A DNA stretch of 64,000 bases from Streptomyces rimosus. Its GTDB lineage: Bacteria > Actinomycetota > Actinomycetes > Streptomycetales > Streptomycetaceae. The stretch spans positions 4,836,001 through 4,900,000 of the forward strand of contig NZ_CP023688.1 in NCBI RefSeq assembly GCF_008704655.1. Direction: 5' to 3'. Shown in pieces: positions 16,307 through 27,244 of the stretch. Below the pieces are notes generated by a model. The model was not told the DNA's origin. It worked only from the letters and a program-made list of their open reading frames with translations, and made no database searches. The position numbers and the translations under genes are program-made. Each line of letters opens with the position of its first letter. Within the stretch, counting starts at the first letter, position 1.

Positions 16307-17839
16307 TCAGCCGTCGCTTGAGGCCGTGGTCGAGAAGGCCGTGGTCGAGAAGGCGGTGGCCGGGGTCGGGGACGGGCCGGTGGGGGTTCCGGGGTGGACG
16401 GTTATGAGGTCCTCGGTGGCGGTGCGGCGGCGGGTGAGCAGGACCAGGTCGGCGTGATGGTCGCCGTCGTAGTCGGTGAGGGCCAGGACGGTGGTGTGCG
16501 GGGGGCCGGAGCCTGGGGCGTGGGGGTGGGGGAGGAGACGGGGGCTCTTTGTGGTCAGGCCGGTGGGTGAGCCTGGGAGGTAGGTGGGGGAAGTGGCTGG
16601 GGTCGCTGAATCGTTTGCGCGGGGTGGCGCGCCGGGGTCCGCTGCATCGTTTGGCCCGGACGGATCGCCGACGATCAGATCGGTGTAGCCGTCCGCCGTG
16701 ATGTCCCCGGCGTGCAGGGACCGGCCGCGTACGGGGAGGGGCGGCGCGTCGCCGGTCAGGCCGTAACGGGGCAGCAGGCGGGGGCCGGTGGCGACCACCG
16801 CGTCCGTGCCGGAGCCGCGGCGGAAGCGGCCGAACGCGACGGCGTGGCCGGAGGGGAAGGCCGTACCCGCGCGGGCCGGGCCCTGGGGGCCTCCGAGGGC
16901 CAGCCGGGCGGTGGTGGCGCGGCCGGGATCGGCGGCGCGTACGAGGAGATCGTCGGTGCCGTCGCGGTTGGCGTCCAGGGGTTCGGCGAGGGGTGCCAGG
17001 GCCGTGCCGGGCACGTCGAGGACGGCGGCGGCCTTCGGGGCGCCCCGGCGGCTGAACGGCCCGCGCAGGTAGCTGATCCGCGGGCCGGACGCGGTCACCG
17101 CGAGGTCCGTCGCGCCGTCACCGTCGAAGTCGCCGCACGTCGGCTGGTCGGGCCACTCGTTGCCGTCGCGGGCCCGCTCGGGGATGCGCAGCGGGACGGC
17201 GCGGCCTGCGGCCAGACCCCGGGGCGAGCCGAAGAGGAGCTGGACGGGTACGGGCGGGCGGCCGACGCCGTCGTACGGCGGGTCGGCGGTGACGACGAGG
17301 TCCGTGAAACCGTCGCCGTCGAGGTCGCACGCGGGGCCCGCCTCGAAGGCGGCCGGAACGACGCCCTTCGTGGGCGCGGCGTTACGGGACGGCGTGAGGA
17401 GCCGGCGGGAACCGGGGACCAGACCGCGGGCCGATCCGTAGACGATGCCGATACCGGGGTCGTCGTCGTGCGCGGCCCGGCCGCCGGGGGCGAGCAGGTC
17501 GTCGACGACCAGGTCGGGGTGACCGTCGCCGTTGAAGTCGTACGGGGCCTCGCTGCCGCTTCCCCGGGGCACCGGGCGCGGTGCCGGACCGGAGGGGTGC
17601 CGGGCGTGGGCCGCGGGGCCGCCCGAGCGGCCGGAGGCGGTGGTGCCGAAGGGGCCGCAGGCGGTGAGGAGGGCCGGGGCGAGGAGGGCGGTGGTGAGGG
17701 TGAGGACGAGGGCGGTGCGGGTTCGTATCGGGCCGGGTCTTCGGCCGAAGCTTTGACCGGGGGCCCGTCCGGGGCTTCGGCCGGAGCCTCGACCGGGTCT
17801 TCGGCCGTGTACGGGCGTGTGCCGTGCTCGTCCGGACAT
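16307..17839 (-). CDS. FG-GAP/VCBS-repeat lipoprotein
   Basis: 510 aa from ATG 17839. A basic, Arg-rich leader precedes a hydrophobic segment and lipobox LLTAC, so a lipidated surface protein is likely. Calcium-binding FG-GAP blades recur: DFNGDGHPDLVV, DLDGDGFTDLVV, DFDGDGATDLAV, DANRDGTDDLLV, DITADGYTDLIV, DYDGDHHADLVL. These build an integrin-alpha-like beta-propeller; in Streptomyces such proteins are common and mostly uncharacterised. A 15-bp tandem repeat at the 3' end encodes TAFST twice. The next gene (trypsin-like) ends 135 bp upstream on the same strand, so they may be co-expressed. Confidence 0.82.
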   Translation of the reverse strand: MSGRARHTPVHGRRPGRGSGRSPGRAPGQSFGRRPGPIRTRTALVLTLTTALLAPALLTACGPFGTTASGRSGGPAAHARHPSGPAPRPVPRGSGSEAPYDFNGDGHPDLVVDDLLAPGGRAAHDDDPGIGIVYGSARGLVPGSRRLLTPSRNAAPTKGVVPAAFEAGPACDLDGDGFTDLVVTADPPYDGVGRPPVPVQLLFGSPRGLAAGRAVPLRIPERARDGNEWPDQPTCGDFDGDGATDLAVTASGPRISYLRGPFSRRGAPKAAAVLDVPGTALAPLAEPLDANRDGTDDLLVRAADPGRATTARLALGGPQGPARAGTAFPSGHAVAFGRFRRGSGTDAVVATGPRLLPRYGLTGDAPPLPVRGRSLHAGDITADGYTDLIVGDPSGPNDAADPGAPPRANDSATPATSPTYLPGSPTGLTTKSPRLLPHPHAPGSGPPHTTVLALTDYDGDHHADLVLLTRRRTATEDLITVHPGTPTGPSPTPATAFSTTAFSTTASSDG

Positions 17840-17973
17840 GCGTCCACCGTGTCCTGTCCCGCCCCAAGAGGCCCCGTAATACTGTCGGTTGGGGGCGATG
17901 GTGCAGGGCGGGCCCGGAATGCGCAATGGCGCGGGCGGGGCGGAATGTGCCGGGCGGTACGGAACCGTGGCGA

Positions 17974-18828
17974 TCAGGACGACTTCGCCGCGCCGCCCGC
18001 CACCCGCTCGTACAGCTCCCGCGCCTGCCCGTCGAAGAGCACGGCCGTCGACTCGGCGTCCGTGTCGCCGCCGCTCAGCACGCCGATCAGACGCCCGGGG
18101 CGGCCGGCGTCGTGGTGGTCGGCGAGCCAGGGGCCGCCGCTGGTGCCGTCGTAGAAGCCGCCGCACCGCATCTGCATCATGTACGGCTCGTCCTCGTCGC
18201 GCTCGGTGTCCGTGGTGCAGGTGATGGGGTTGTTGTCCGGGTTGTACGCCTCGTTGGGGTAGCCGACGACGGTGACATGGCGGCGCGGGCCGGACGAGAA
18301 GTCGGGGGTGGCGGCGCCGACGACCTCCTGTACGGAGCGGCCCCGGGCGTCCGGCTCGACGGTCAGGAAGGCGTAGTCGCCCCGGTCGCCGTCCTCGTCC
18401 CGCCACGCCTTGGGCACGTGGATGCCGCTGACCTTCCACTTCCCGTACGGGAACGTGCCTTCCCCGGCCCCGGAGAAGCGTGGCGCGAACTGCAGGTCAC
18501 CGGTGATCGGCCCGGGCTCCTCCCCGTCGGCCGAGTCCTTGCCGTCGTCCTCGCCCTCGTCGTCCTGGAAGTGGACGCAGTGCGCGGCGGTGACCAGCAT
18601 GTTGCCCTTCGGGCTGTCGACGACGCTCGCGGTGCAGTGGTGCTCCCCGTCGGCGAACAGGACGCCGACGAAGGGAAGCCCCTCGAAGTGCCGTGCGGCC
18701 GGCTGCGCGGGATCCGCCGCCTGCGAGGCCCCGCCACAGCCGGTGAGCCCGACGATCGCGGCCAGCGCGGCAGCGGCGGCGGTGATGGTGGTGGCAGCTG
18801 TGGCGAGAGGGGCCCGAGCGGTTCTCAT
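17974..18828 (-). CDS. Trypsin-like serine protease lipoprotein (S1 family)
   Basis: 284 aa from ATG 18828 (MRTARAPLATAATT). The signal peptide carries a lipobox, GLTGC, so it is predicted to be attached to the outer face of the membrane. The catalytic triad is visible: His in TAAHC, Asp in DYAFLTV, Ser in YDGTSGGPW. The oxyanion loop GTSGGP is intact. Cysteines in HCTASV/AAHC and CGGF suggest disulfides. Upstream sequence on this strand is non-coding and contains the 19-bp-period repeat array. Substrate unknown. Confidence 0.88.
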   Translation of the reverse strand: MRTARAPLATAATTITAAAAALAAIVGLTGCGGASQAADPAQPAARHFEGLPFVGVLFADGEHHCTASVVDSPKGNMLVTAAHCVHFQDDEGEDDGKDSADGEEPGPITGDLQFAPRFSGAGEGTFPYGKWKVSGIHVPKAWRDEDGDRGDYAFLTVEPDARGRSVQEVVGAATPDFSSGPRRHVTVVGYPNEAYNPDNNPITCTTDTERDEDEPYMMQMRCGGFYDGTSGGPWLADHHDAGRPGRLIGVLSGGDTDAESTAVLFDGQARELYERVAGGAAKSS

Positions 18829-18882
18829 GTACGGGACGGTACGTGGCGCCGCGCACGTACGCCGCTCCATGGGCTCACGTCG

Positions 18883-19034
18883 GGACGTCGCCACGGTAGC
18901 GGTGCGTCGGAACGGGTCCGGTGCGTCGGAACGGGCCCGTCCCGTCGGAACGCGTCCGGTACGTCGCGACGACCTCGGCACGTCGATACGCGGGTGCGCC
19001 GTCGGCCCGGCGGCGTTACGTCGATAGGGCGGCG
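18883..19034. repeat. Eight degenerate 19-bp tandem repeats with invariant CGTCG core
   Basis: Units start at 18883, 18902, 18921, 18940, 18959, 18978, 18997 and 19016, each exactly 19 bp. Positions 4-8 read CGTCG in all eight. The best two copies are GTGCGTCGGAACGGGTCCG and GTGCGTCGGAACGGGCCCG; the ends diverge most. The array lies 55-206 bp upstream of the minus-strand protease start and after the Fe-S oxidoreductase terminator, so it could be an operator array spaced at nearly two helical turns. It does not encode a plausible repeat protein. Confidence 0.8.
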
Positions 19035-19098
19035 GCCCGACGCTACGTCCACGTACCGACGCCCCCGTACCGACCCAATGCCCCCGCCCCCAACGCAA

Positions 19099-19132
19099 CT
19101 CGGCCGCCCCCGCCAAAGCGGGAGCGGCCGAG
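19099..19132 (-). terminator. Terminator of the EtfD-like gene
   Basis: Stem of 15 bp with one mismatch, CTCGGCCGCCCCCGC and GCGGGAGCGGCCGAG, loop CAAA, 36 bp beyond the minus-strand stop at 19168. Confidence 0.78.
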
Positions 19133-19167
19133 TAGGAAACGAGAGCCGGAGGGACGGACGGGGCCGG

Positions 19168-21432
19168 CTACTTCACCGGCTCCGGCTCCGGCGCGTCCGT
19201 CGCGGCCTCCTCGCCCGCCGGGTCGACCGGGGTCTTGACGGAGTCCAGCAGCAGCTGGGCCACGTCCACGACCTGGATGGACTCCTTGGCCTTGCCGTCG
19301 TTCTTCTTGCCGTTGACCGAGTCGGTCAGCATGACCAGGCAGAACGGGCAGGCGGTGGAGACGATGTCCGGGTTCAGGGACAGGGCCTCGTCGACGCGCT
19401 CGTTGTTGATGCGCTTGCCGATCCGCTCCTCCATCCACATGCGCGCGCCGCCCGCGCCGCAGCAGAAGCCGCGCTCCTTGTGGCGGTGCATCTCCTCGTT
19501 CCGCAGGCCCGGCACCTTGGCGATGATCTCGCGCGGCGGCGTGTAGACCTTGTTGTGGCGGCCCAGGTAGCAGGGGTCGTGGTACGTGATCAGGCCCTCG
19601 ACCGGGGTGACGGGGATCAGCTTGCCCTCGTCGATCAGGTGCTGGAGCAGCTGAGTGTGGTGAATGACCTCGTACTCGCCGCCGAGCTGCGGGTACTCGT
19701 TGGCGATGGTGTTGAAGCAGTGCGGGCAGGTCGCCACGATCTTCTTCTTGGACTTCGGGACGGTCACGCCCTCGTCCGCATCCTCACCGAACGCCATGTT
19801 CAGCATCTCGACGTTCTGCTGGCCGAGCTGCTGGAAGAGGAACTCGTTGCCCAGGCGGCGGGCCGAGTCACCGGTGCACGCCTCGTCGCCGCCCATGATC
19901 GCGAACTTCACGCCCGCGATGTGCAGCAGCTCGGCGAACGCCTTGGTGGTCTTCTTGGCGCGGTCCTCCAGGGCGCCCGCGCAGCCGACCCAGTACAGGT
20001 AGTCGACCTCGGTGAGGTCCTCGATGTCCTTGCCGACGACCGGGACCTCGAAGTCGACCTCCTTGGTCCACGCCAGGCGCTGCTTCTTGGCCAGGCCCCA
20101 GGGGTTGCCCTTCTTCTCCAGGTTCTTCAGCATCGTGCCGGCCTCGCTGGGGAAGCTGGACTCGATCATGACCTGGTAGCGCCGCATGTCGACGATGTGG
20201 TCGACGTGCTCGATGTCGACCGGGCACTGCTCCACGCACGCGCCGCAGGTGGTGCAGGACCACAGCACGTCCGGGTCGATGACGCCGTTCTCCTCCAGGG
20301 TGCCGATCAGCGGGCGCTCGGCCTCCGCCAGCGCCGCCGCGGGCACGTCCTTGAGCTGCGCCGCGGTCGCCTTCTCGGCGCCCTCCTCGTCCTTGCCGCC
20401 GCCGGCGAGCAGGTACGGGGCCTTGGCGTGCGCGTGGTCGCGCAGCGCCATGATCAGCAGCTTCGGCGACAGCGGCTTGCCGGTGTTCCAGGCGGGGCAC
20501 TGCGACTGGCAGCGGCCGCACTCGGTGCAGGTGGAGAAGTCGAGCAGGCCCTTCCAGGAGAAGTGCTCGATCTGGGAGACGCCGAACTGGTCGTCCTCGC
20601 CGGGGTCCTCGAAGTCGATCGGCTTGCCGGCGCTGGTCATCGGCTGGAGCGCGCCGAGCGCCACGTCGCCGTCCGCCTCGCGCTTGAACCAGATGTTCGG
20701 GAAGGCCAGGAAGCGGTGCCAGGCCACGCCCATGTCGGTCTTCAGCGCGACCGTGATCATCCAGATGAAGGACGTCGCGATCTTCAGACCGGCGAAGAAG
20801 TAGGTGAGGTTCTGGAGCGTCGAGACGTCCATGCCCTCCAGCCACGAGACCACCGGGTACGAGATGAAGAACGACGCCTCGTAGCCGTCCACGTGGTGCT
20901 GGGCGCCCTCCAGCGCGTGCAGCATGAAGATGCAGACGCCGACGATCAGGATGACGGCCTCGACGAAGTACGCCTGGCCGAAGTTGGAGCCGGCGAAGCG
21001 GGACTTGCGGCCCGGCTTGCCCGGCTTGCTCAGCTGGCGGATGACGATCAGGGCCAGGATGCCGAGCACCGTCATGGTGCCGATGAACTCGACGAAGACG
21101 TTGTACGGCGCCCACTCGCCGATGACGGGCAGCAGCCAGTCGGCCTTGAAGAGCTGGCCGATGGCGTTGACGATCGTCAGCAGCAGCGAGAAGAAGCCCA
21201 CCGCCACGAACCAGTGCGCCGCGCCGACGATGCCCCACTTGTTCATACGGGTGTGGCCGAGGAATTCCTTGACCACCGTGACCGTGCGTTGCGCGGGGTC
21301 GTCGGTCCGGGTGCCGGCCGGTACGGGCTGGCCGAGCCGCAGCTGCCGGACGATCTGCAGGATGGCACGGCCGAACAGTGCGACGCCGACCGCGATTAGG
21401 ACCAGCGACACGATGATCGCGGCGAGTTGCAT
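19168..21432 (-). CDS. Membrane-bound Fe-S oxidoreductase, HdrD/EtfD-like
   Basis: 754 aa, ATG preceded by GAGGAG. The N-terminus has several transmembrane helices (first at about 3-25, others between 80 and 260). Then two 4Fe-4S motifs follow, CTECGRCQSQCP near 300 and CTTCGACVEQCP near 391. The C-terminal half holds CCG domains, with WVGCAGALEDRA, CPHCFNT, HDPCYLGRHN and CCGAGGARMW. The architecture matches heterodisulfide-reductase-like proteins and, as I recall, mycobacterial EtfD, which passes electrons from electron-transfer flavoprotein (fatty-acid beta-oxidation) to the quinone pool. That role is likely but inferred. A dyad at 21541-21554 lies upstream. Confidence 0.85.
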   Translation of the reverse strand: MQLAAIIVSLVLIAVGVALFGRAILQIVRQLRLGQPVPAGTRTDDPAQRTVTVVKEFLGHTRMNKWGIVGAAHWFVAVGFFSLLLTIVNAIGQLFKADWLLPVIGEWAPYNVFVEFIGTMTVLGILALIVIRQLSKPGKPGRKSRFAGSNFGQAYFVEAVILIVGVCIFMLHALEGAQHHVDGYEASFFISYPVVSWLEGMDVSTLQNLTYFFAGLKIATSFIWMITVALKTDMGVAWHRFLAFPNIWFKREADGDVALGALQPMTSAGKPIDFEDPGEDDQFGVSQIEHFSWKGLLDFSTCTECGRCQSQCPAWNTGKPLSPKLLIMALRDHAHAKAPYLLAGGGKDEEGAEKATAAQLKDVPAAALAEAERPLIGTLEENGVIDPDVLWSCTTCGACVEQCPVDIEHVDHIVDMRRYQVMIESSFPSEAGTMLKNLEKKGNPWGLAKKQRLAWTKEVDFEVPVVGKDIEDLTEVDYLYWVGCAGALEDRAKKTTKAFAELLHIAGVKFAIMGGDEACTGDSARRLGNEFLFQQLGQQNVEMLNMAFGEDADEGVTVPKSKKKIVATCPHCFNTIANEYPQLGGEYEVIHHTQLLQHLIDEGKLIPVTPVEGLITYHDPCYLGRHNKVYTPPREIIAKVPGLRNEEMHRHKERGFCCGAGGARMWMEERIGKRINNERVDEALSLNPDIVSTACPFCLVMLTDSVNGKKNDGKAKESIQVVDVAQLLLDSVKTPVDPAGEEAATDAPEPEPVK

Positions 21433-21540
21433 GGGTGGCTCCTCGGGCCTGCGAGTGCGGGGGTTACGGGGAATACTTCTTGTGGGCTGCGCGTACGTGC
21501 GAGGGGTACACGGAGTCCGCGGGGACAAGATCTACAGCGA

Positions 21541-21554
21541 TTACTAAGCAGTAA
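21541..21554. promoter_or_regulatory. Dyad TTACT-AAGC-AGTAA upstream of the EtfD-like gene
   Basis: Perfect 5-bp half-sites with a 4-bp spacer, an A+T-rich island in GC-rich DNA, about 110 bp upstream of the minus-strand start. Form and setting suggest a TetR- or FadR-type operator for lipid-responsive control; the regulator is not identified. Confidence 0.45.
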
Positions 21555-21694
21555 CTTTTCGGGTCTGCGCTGAGGTTACCCAGTATCCCGAGCCCCATGA
21601 AGCCGCCCGGCCGGTGATCTGTGTCGCGCAGGCAACCCTTCATAGGCGCCGGGGCGTCCCCCAGAGCAGGCGTGACGAGGCATCCGACACAAAA

Positions 21695-21715
21695 GTTGAG
21701 TGGGGCTGGCTCAGG
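21695..21715. promoter_or_regulatory. Degenerate HspR box upstream of dnaK
   Basis: GTTGAGT-N7-GCTCAGG keeps the spacing of the HspR-associated inverted repeat (HAIR) with two mismatches per site. It lies 52 bp upstream of the perfect box, consistent with the multiple boxes known at streptomycete dnaK promoters. Confidence 0.55.
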
Positions 21716-21719
21716 TCAA

Positions 21720-24302
<2,583 letters not shown>

Positions 24303-24344
24303 CGCGGCGGCGGAAGAAGCAGTACGGGAGGAGGGACGTCGGGG

Positions 24345-25520
24345 ATGAACACCAAGGACTTCGTGGAGAAGGACTACTACAAGGTCCTCGGCGTCCCGAA
24401 GGACGCCACCGAGGCGGAGATCAAGAAGGCGTACCGCAAGCTGGCCCGGGAGTTCCACCCGGACGCCAACAAGGGGGACGCCAAGGCCGAGGAGCGCTTC
24501 AAGGAGATCTCCGAGGCCAACGACATCCTCGGTGACCCCAAGCGCCGCAAGGAGTACGACGAGGCGCGGGCGCTGTTCGGCAACGGCGGCTTCCGCGCGG
24601 GCCCCGGCGGCGCCGGTGGCGGATCGTTCAACTTCGACCTGGGCGACCTCTTCGGAGGCGGCGCGCAGGGCGGCTCGGCGGGCGGCGGCTTCGGCGGCGG
24701 TCTCGGCGATGTCTTCGGCGGTCTGTTCAACCGCGGCGGCGGCACGCGTACGCAGCCGCGCCGCGGCCAGGACGTCGAGTCCGAGGTGACGCTCAGCTTC
24801 ACCGAGGCGGCGGACGGGGCCACGGTCCCGCTGCGGATGTCCAGCCAGGCCCCCTGCAAGGCGTGCTCGGGCACCGGCGACAAGAACGGCACGCCGCGGG
24901 TGTGCCCGACCTGCGTCGGCACCGGGCAGGTCAGCCGCGGCGGCGGTGGCGGCTTCTCGCTCACCGACCCGTGCGTGGACTGCAAGGGCCGCGGCCTGAT
25001 AGCCGAGACGCCCTGTGATGTCTGCAAGGGCAGCGGTCGGGCGACCAGTTCGCGCACGATGCAGGTGCGTATCCCGGCGGGCGTCTCCGACGGGCAGCGC
25101 ATCCGGCTGCGCGGCAAGGGCGCCCCGGGCGAGCGCGGCGGCCCGAACGGCGATCTGTACGTCGTCGTCCACGTCGACGCCCACCCGGTCTTCGGCCGCA
25201 AGGGTGACAACCTGACCGTCACCGTCCCGGTCACCTTCCCGGAGGCGGCGCTGGGCGGCGAGGTGCGGGTGCCGACACTCGGCGGCCCGCCGGTGACGCT
25301 CAAACTGCCGGCCGGGACTCCCAACGGACGTACGATGCGCGTGCGCGGCAAGGGCGCGTCGCGCAAGGACGGCACCCGCGGCGATCTGTTGGTCACCGTC
25401 GAGGTGAGCGTCCCCAAGGACCTCGGCGACAAGGCACGGGAGTCGCTGGAGGCCTACCGTGAGGCGACCGCGGGCGAGGACCCGCGGGCGGAGCTGTTCC
25501 AGGCCGCGAAGGGAGCATGA
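24345..25520 (+). CDS. dnaJ: Co-chaperone DnaJ (DnaJ1)
   Basis: 391 aa. J domain (about 10-75) with the HPD motif in REFHPDANKGD; a Gly/Phe-rich linker (about 85-140); four CxxCxGxG-type zinc repeats (CKACSGTG, CPTCVGTG, CVDCKGRG, CDVCKGSG, about 165-235); then two C-terminal peptide-binding beta domains. It stimulates DnaK ATPase and delivers substrates. ATG preceded by GGAGGGA, 42 bp after grpE; its stop overlaps the hspR ATG (ATGA). Confidence 0.97.
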   Translation: MNTKDFVEKDYYKVLGVPKDATEAEIKKAYRKLAREFHPDANKGDAKAEERFKEISEANDILGDPKRRKEYDEARALFGNGGFRAGPGGAGGGSFNFDLGDLFGGGAQGGSAGGGFGGGLGDVFGGLFNRGGGTRTQPRRGQDVESEVTLSFTEAADGATVPLRMSSQAPCKACSGTGDKNGTPRVCPTCVGTGQVSRGGGGGFSLTDPCVDCKGRGLIAETPCDVCKGSGRATSSRTMQVRIPAGVSDGQRIRLRGKGAPGERGGPNGDLYVVVHVDAHPVFGRKGDNLTVTVPVTFPEAALGGEVRVPTLGGPPVTLKLPAGTPNGRTMRVRGKGASRKDGTRGDLLVTVEVSVPKDLGDKARESLEAYREATAGEDPRAELFQAAKGA

Positions 25521-25981
25521 GTCGGATGGATGGCCGGGGCGGGCGTCGGAACCCGTACGAACTGACCGAAGAGTCGCCGGTGTACGTCATCTCCGTCGCG
25601 GCCCAGCTCTCCGGTCTGCATCCGCAGACCCTGCGGCAGTACGACCGGCTGGGCCTGGTCTCGCCCGACCGTACGGCCGGGCGCGGCCGGCGCTATTCGG
25701 CCCGGGACATCGAACTGCTCCGTGAGGTGCAGCGGTTGTCGCAGGACGAGGGCATCAACCTCGCCGGCATCAAGCGCATCATCGAACTGGAGAACCAGGT
25801 CGCGGCCCTGCGCCAGCGGGTCGCCGAGCTCCAGCACGCGGTCGAGGGCGCGGCTGCCGCCATGCAGCAGCGGGAGGCGGCCGTACACGCCTCGTACCGC
25901 CGGGACCTGGTGCCCTATCAGGACGTGCAGCAGACCGGCGCGCTGGTCGTGTGGCGTCCGAAGAAGCGGTCCGCCGACTAG
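25517..25981 (+). CDS. hspR: MerR-family heat-shock repressor HspR
   Basis: 154 aa. MerR-type winged helix (about 22-92): YVISVAAQLSGLHPQTLRQYDRLGLVSPDRTAGRGRRYS then the second helical pair. A coiled dimerisation helix (about 95-125) and basic tail follow. It binds HAIR boxes (CTTGAGT-N7-ACTCAAG), which occur at 21747 before dnaK and 27582 before clpB. Fourth gene of the operon, so it is autoregulated. ATGA overlap with dnaJ. Confidence 0.97.
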   Translation: MSRMDGRGGRRNPYELTEESPVYVISVAAQLSGLHPQTLRQYDRLGLVSPDRTAGRGRRYSARDIELLREVQRLSQDEGINLAGIKRIIELENQVAALRQRVAELQHAVEGAAAAMQQREAAVHASYRRDLVPYQDVQQTGALVVWRPKKRSAD

Positions 25982-25998
25982 GCCGTCGTCATCCGTGG

Positions 25999-26033
25999 GC
26001 GGGGCCGGGGTGCACAGCGCACTCCGGCCCCGC
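25999..26033 (+). terminator. Terminator of the dnaK operon
   Basis: Stem of 15 bp (GCGGGGCCGGGGTGC with GCACTCCGGCCCCGC, one mismatch), 5-nt loop, followed by TGCCTTTT. It starts 17 bp after the hspR stop and can also terminate the convergent minus-strand genes. Confidence 0.88.
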
Positions 26034-26060
26034 TGCCTTTTGCGGCGGTGTCCGGCAGGT

Positions 26061-26465
26061 TCAGCAGCCGTTGTACCCGGCCGTCGGCATGGACAGGCGG
26101 CGGTGTACGTGGGACTTCATCGCGCTGGTGTAGACCGGCTCGTCGTAGTCGGCGGTCTCCAGGCGGACGCCGGCGGCGGTGCAGCGGGCGGTGAACTCGT
26201 CGGCCGAGGCGATGGCGTTCTCCAGTGCGCGGCGGTTGGGGACGACGAAGACGTCGACCAGTCCGGCTTCCACGTCCTGCCACAGTGTGGCGTGGTCGGC
26301 GCGGAGCTGGTGGACGCTCAGCCGGCAGGTCAGGTCGTAGTCGCGGGCCTCGGCCCAGCGCGCGCACATGGCGTGCTGGCTGCGGTCGTCCACCAGGAAC
26401 GGGTCGTCGTCCAGCCCTGACAGTGGCATGAGGCAGGCGATCGCCGTCACTCGGACCGAGTTCAT
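26061..26465 (-). CDS. Hypothetical protein with weak resolvase-like pattern
   Basis: 134 aa, MNSVRVTAIACLMPLSG... The middle reads ADHATLWQDVEAGLVDVFVVPNRRALENAIASADEFTARCTAAGVRLET, which recalls the VDVVVV..RL.R helix-strand pattern of serine-recombinase catalytic domains; however, the conserved YxRVS serine and R-D-Q region is absent. The likeness is faint and may be chance. Its start codon overlaps the TGA of the upstream zinc-ribbon gene (ATGA), so the two are coupled. Function unknown. Confidence 0.6.
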   Translation of the reverse strand: MNSVRVTAIACLMPLSGLDDDPFLVDDRSQHAMCARWAEARDYDLTCRLSVHQLRADHATLWQDVEAGLVDVFVVPNRRALENAIASADEFTARCTAAGVRLETADYDEPVYTSAMKSHVHRRLSMPTAGYNGC

Positions 26466-26698
26466 CGTGCCCCCCGGGGCGTGGCGAGTGTGGAGGTGAC
26501 GATACCGCCGCGCGAGGACCGGGGTGGAGGGGCGGCGCCGGGCGGTGAGGCATAGCCGCAGGCGTGGCAGATCGCCCAGCCGTCCTGGTTCACGGCGAGC
26601 TGGCCGCCGCAGCGGGGGCACAGCTCGGCGCGGGCGGGGCGGCGGGCGCGGACGCCCGTACGGGCAGGGGCGGGCCCGGTGCGTGATGCAGACGCCAT
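26462..26698 (-). CDS. Small zinc-ribbon protein
   Basis: 78 aa. After a basic, Ala/Arg-rich leader it has a CPRCGGQLAVNQDGWAICHACG zinc ribbon (CPxCG ... CxxCG) at about 29-50, then a Pro/Ser-rich tail. It could bind nucleic acid or a protein partner; no target is evident. Forms a two-gene unit with 26061-26465 through a 4-nt overlap. Confidence 0.65.
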   Translation of the reverse strand: MASASRTGPAPARTGVRARRPARAELCPRCGGQLAVNQDGWAICHACGYASPPGAAPPPRSSRGGIVTSTLATPRGAR

Positions 26699-26839
26699 GC
26701 GCCCTCCAGCAGCCGTTTTCCGCTCCGCGCGGTGGTGCGCCGGGAGCGGTGGTCCCGCTTCGGGCATAGCAGGGCCGCGTACGGCGGCGGAAGCGCACTG
26801 TCCGGATCCGGCCAGGTACGGACCTGGCCGGACGGTGTC

Positions 26840-27244
26840 CTACGCGCGCCCCAGCGCCTTGGTGACGGTGATCTCGATCATCACCCGGTCCGGCTTGGGC
26901 GCGGGGGTGCGGCCGTACCGCTCGGCGTAGCGCCGTACCGCGTCGGCCACCACGTCGGCGTCCGTACGGATGCGGGCCACGCCCTCCAGAGTGGCCCACC
27001 GCTTGCCCTGTACCTGGCACACCGCGACCCGGGCGCCGTCCGGGCCCCCGGCGAGGACGTGGCCGACCTTGGCGCTGTCCTTTCGGGTGATCACGCGGGC
27101 GATGCGCTGGTTGGCGTCGAAGGTGACGCCGACCGGGACGACGTGGGGTGTGCCGTCGGGGCGCAGGGTGGTCAGCGTGCACATGAGGTGCTCGCTCCAG
27201 AAGGCGAGGTACTCGGGGCTGAGGTCGTCCAGGTCGTGGGCCAT
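26840..27244 (-). CDS. PPOX-fold F420/FMN-dependent oxidoreductase
   Basis: 134 aa. A split-barrel pyridoxamine-oxidase-like protein with CTLTTLRPDGTPHVVPVGVTFD, RVAVCQVQGKRWATLEGVARI and a C-terminal VMIEITVTKALGRA strand. Short actinobacterial members of this group reduce substrates with F420 or bind FMN; the physiological substrate is not known. Its ATG is 437 bp upstream of, and divergent from, clpB. Confidence 0.82.
   Translation of the reverse strand: MAHDLDDLSPEYLAFWSEHLMCTLTTLRPDGTPHVVPVGVTFDANQRIARVITRKDSAKVGHVLAGGPDGARVAVCQVQGKRWATLEGVARIRTDADVVADAVRRYAERYGRTPAPKPDRVMIEITVTKALGRA

Noticed and set aside
17824..21399. A 1191-aa plus-strand open frame across the trypsin and EtfD-like genes
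   Set aside because: It is antisense to well-supported genes, has no family motifs and is composed of Val/Leu/Gly/Arg-rich shadow sequence.
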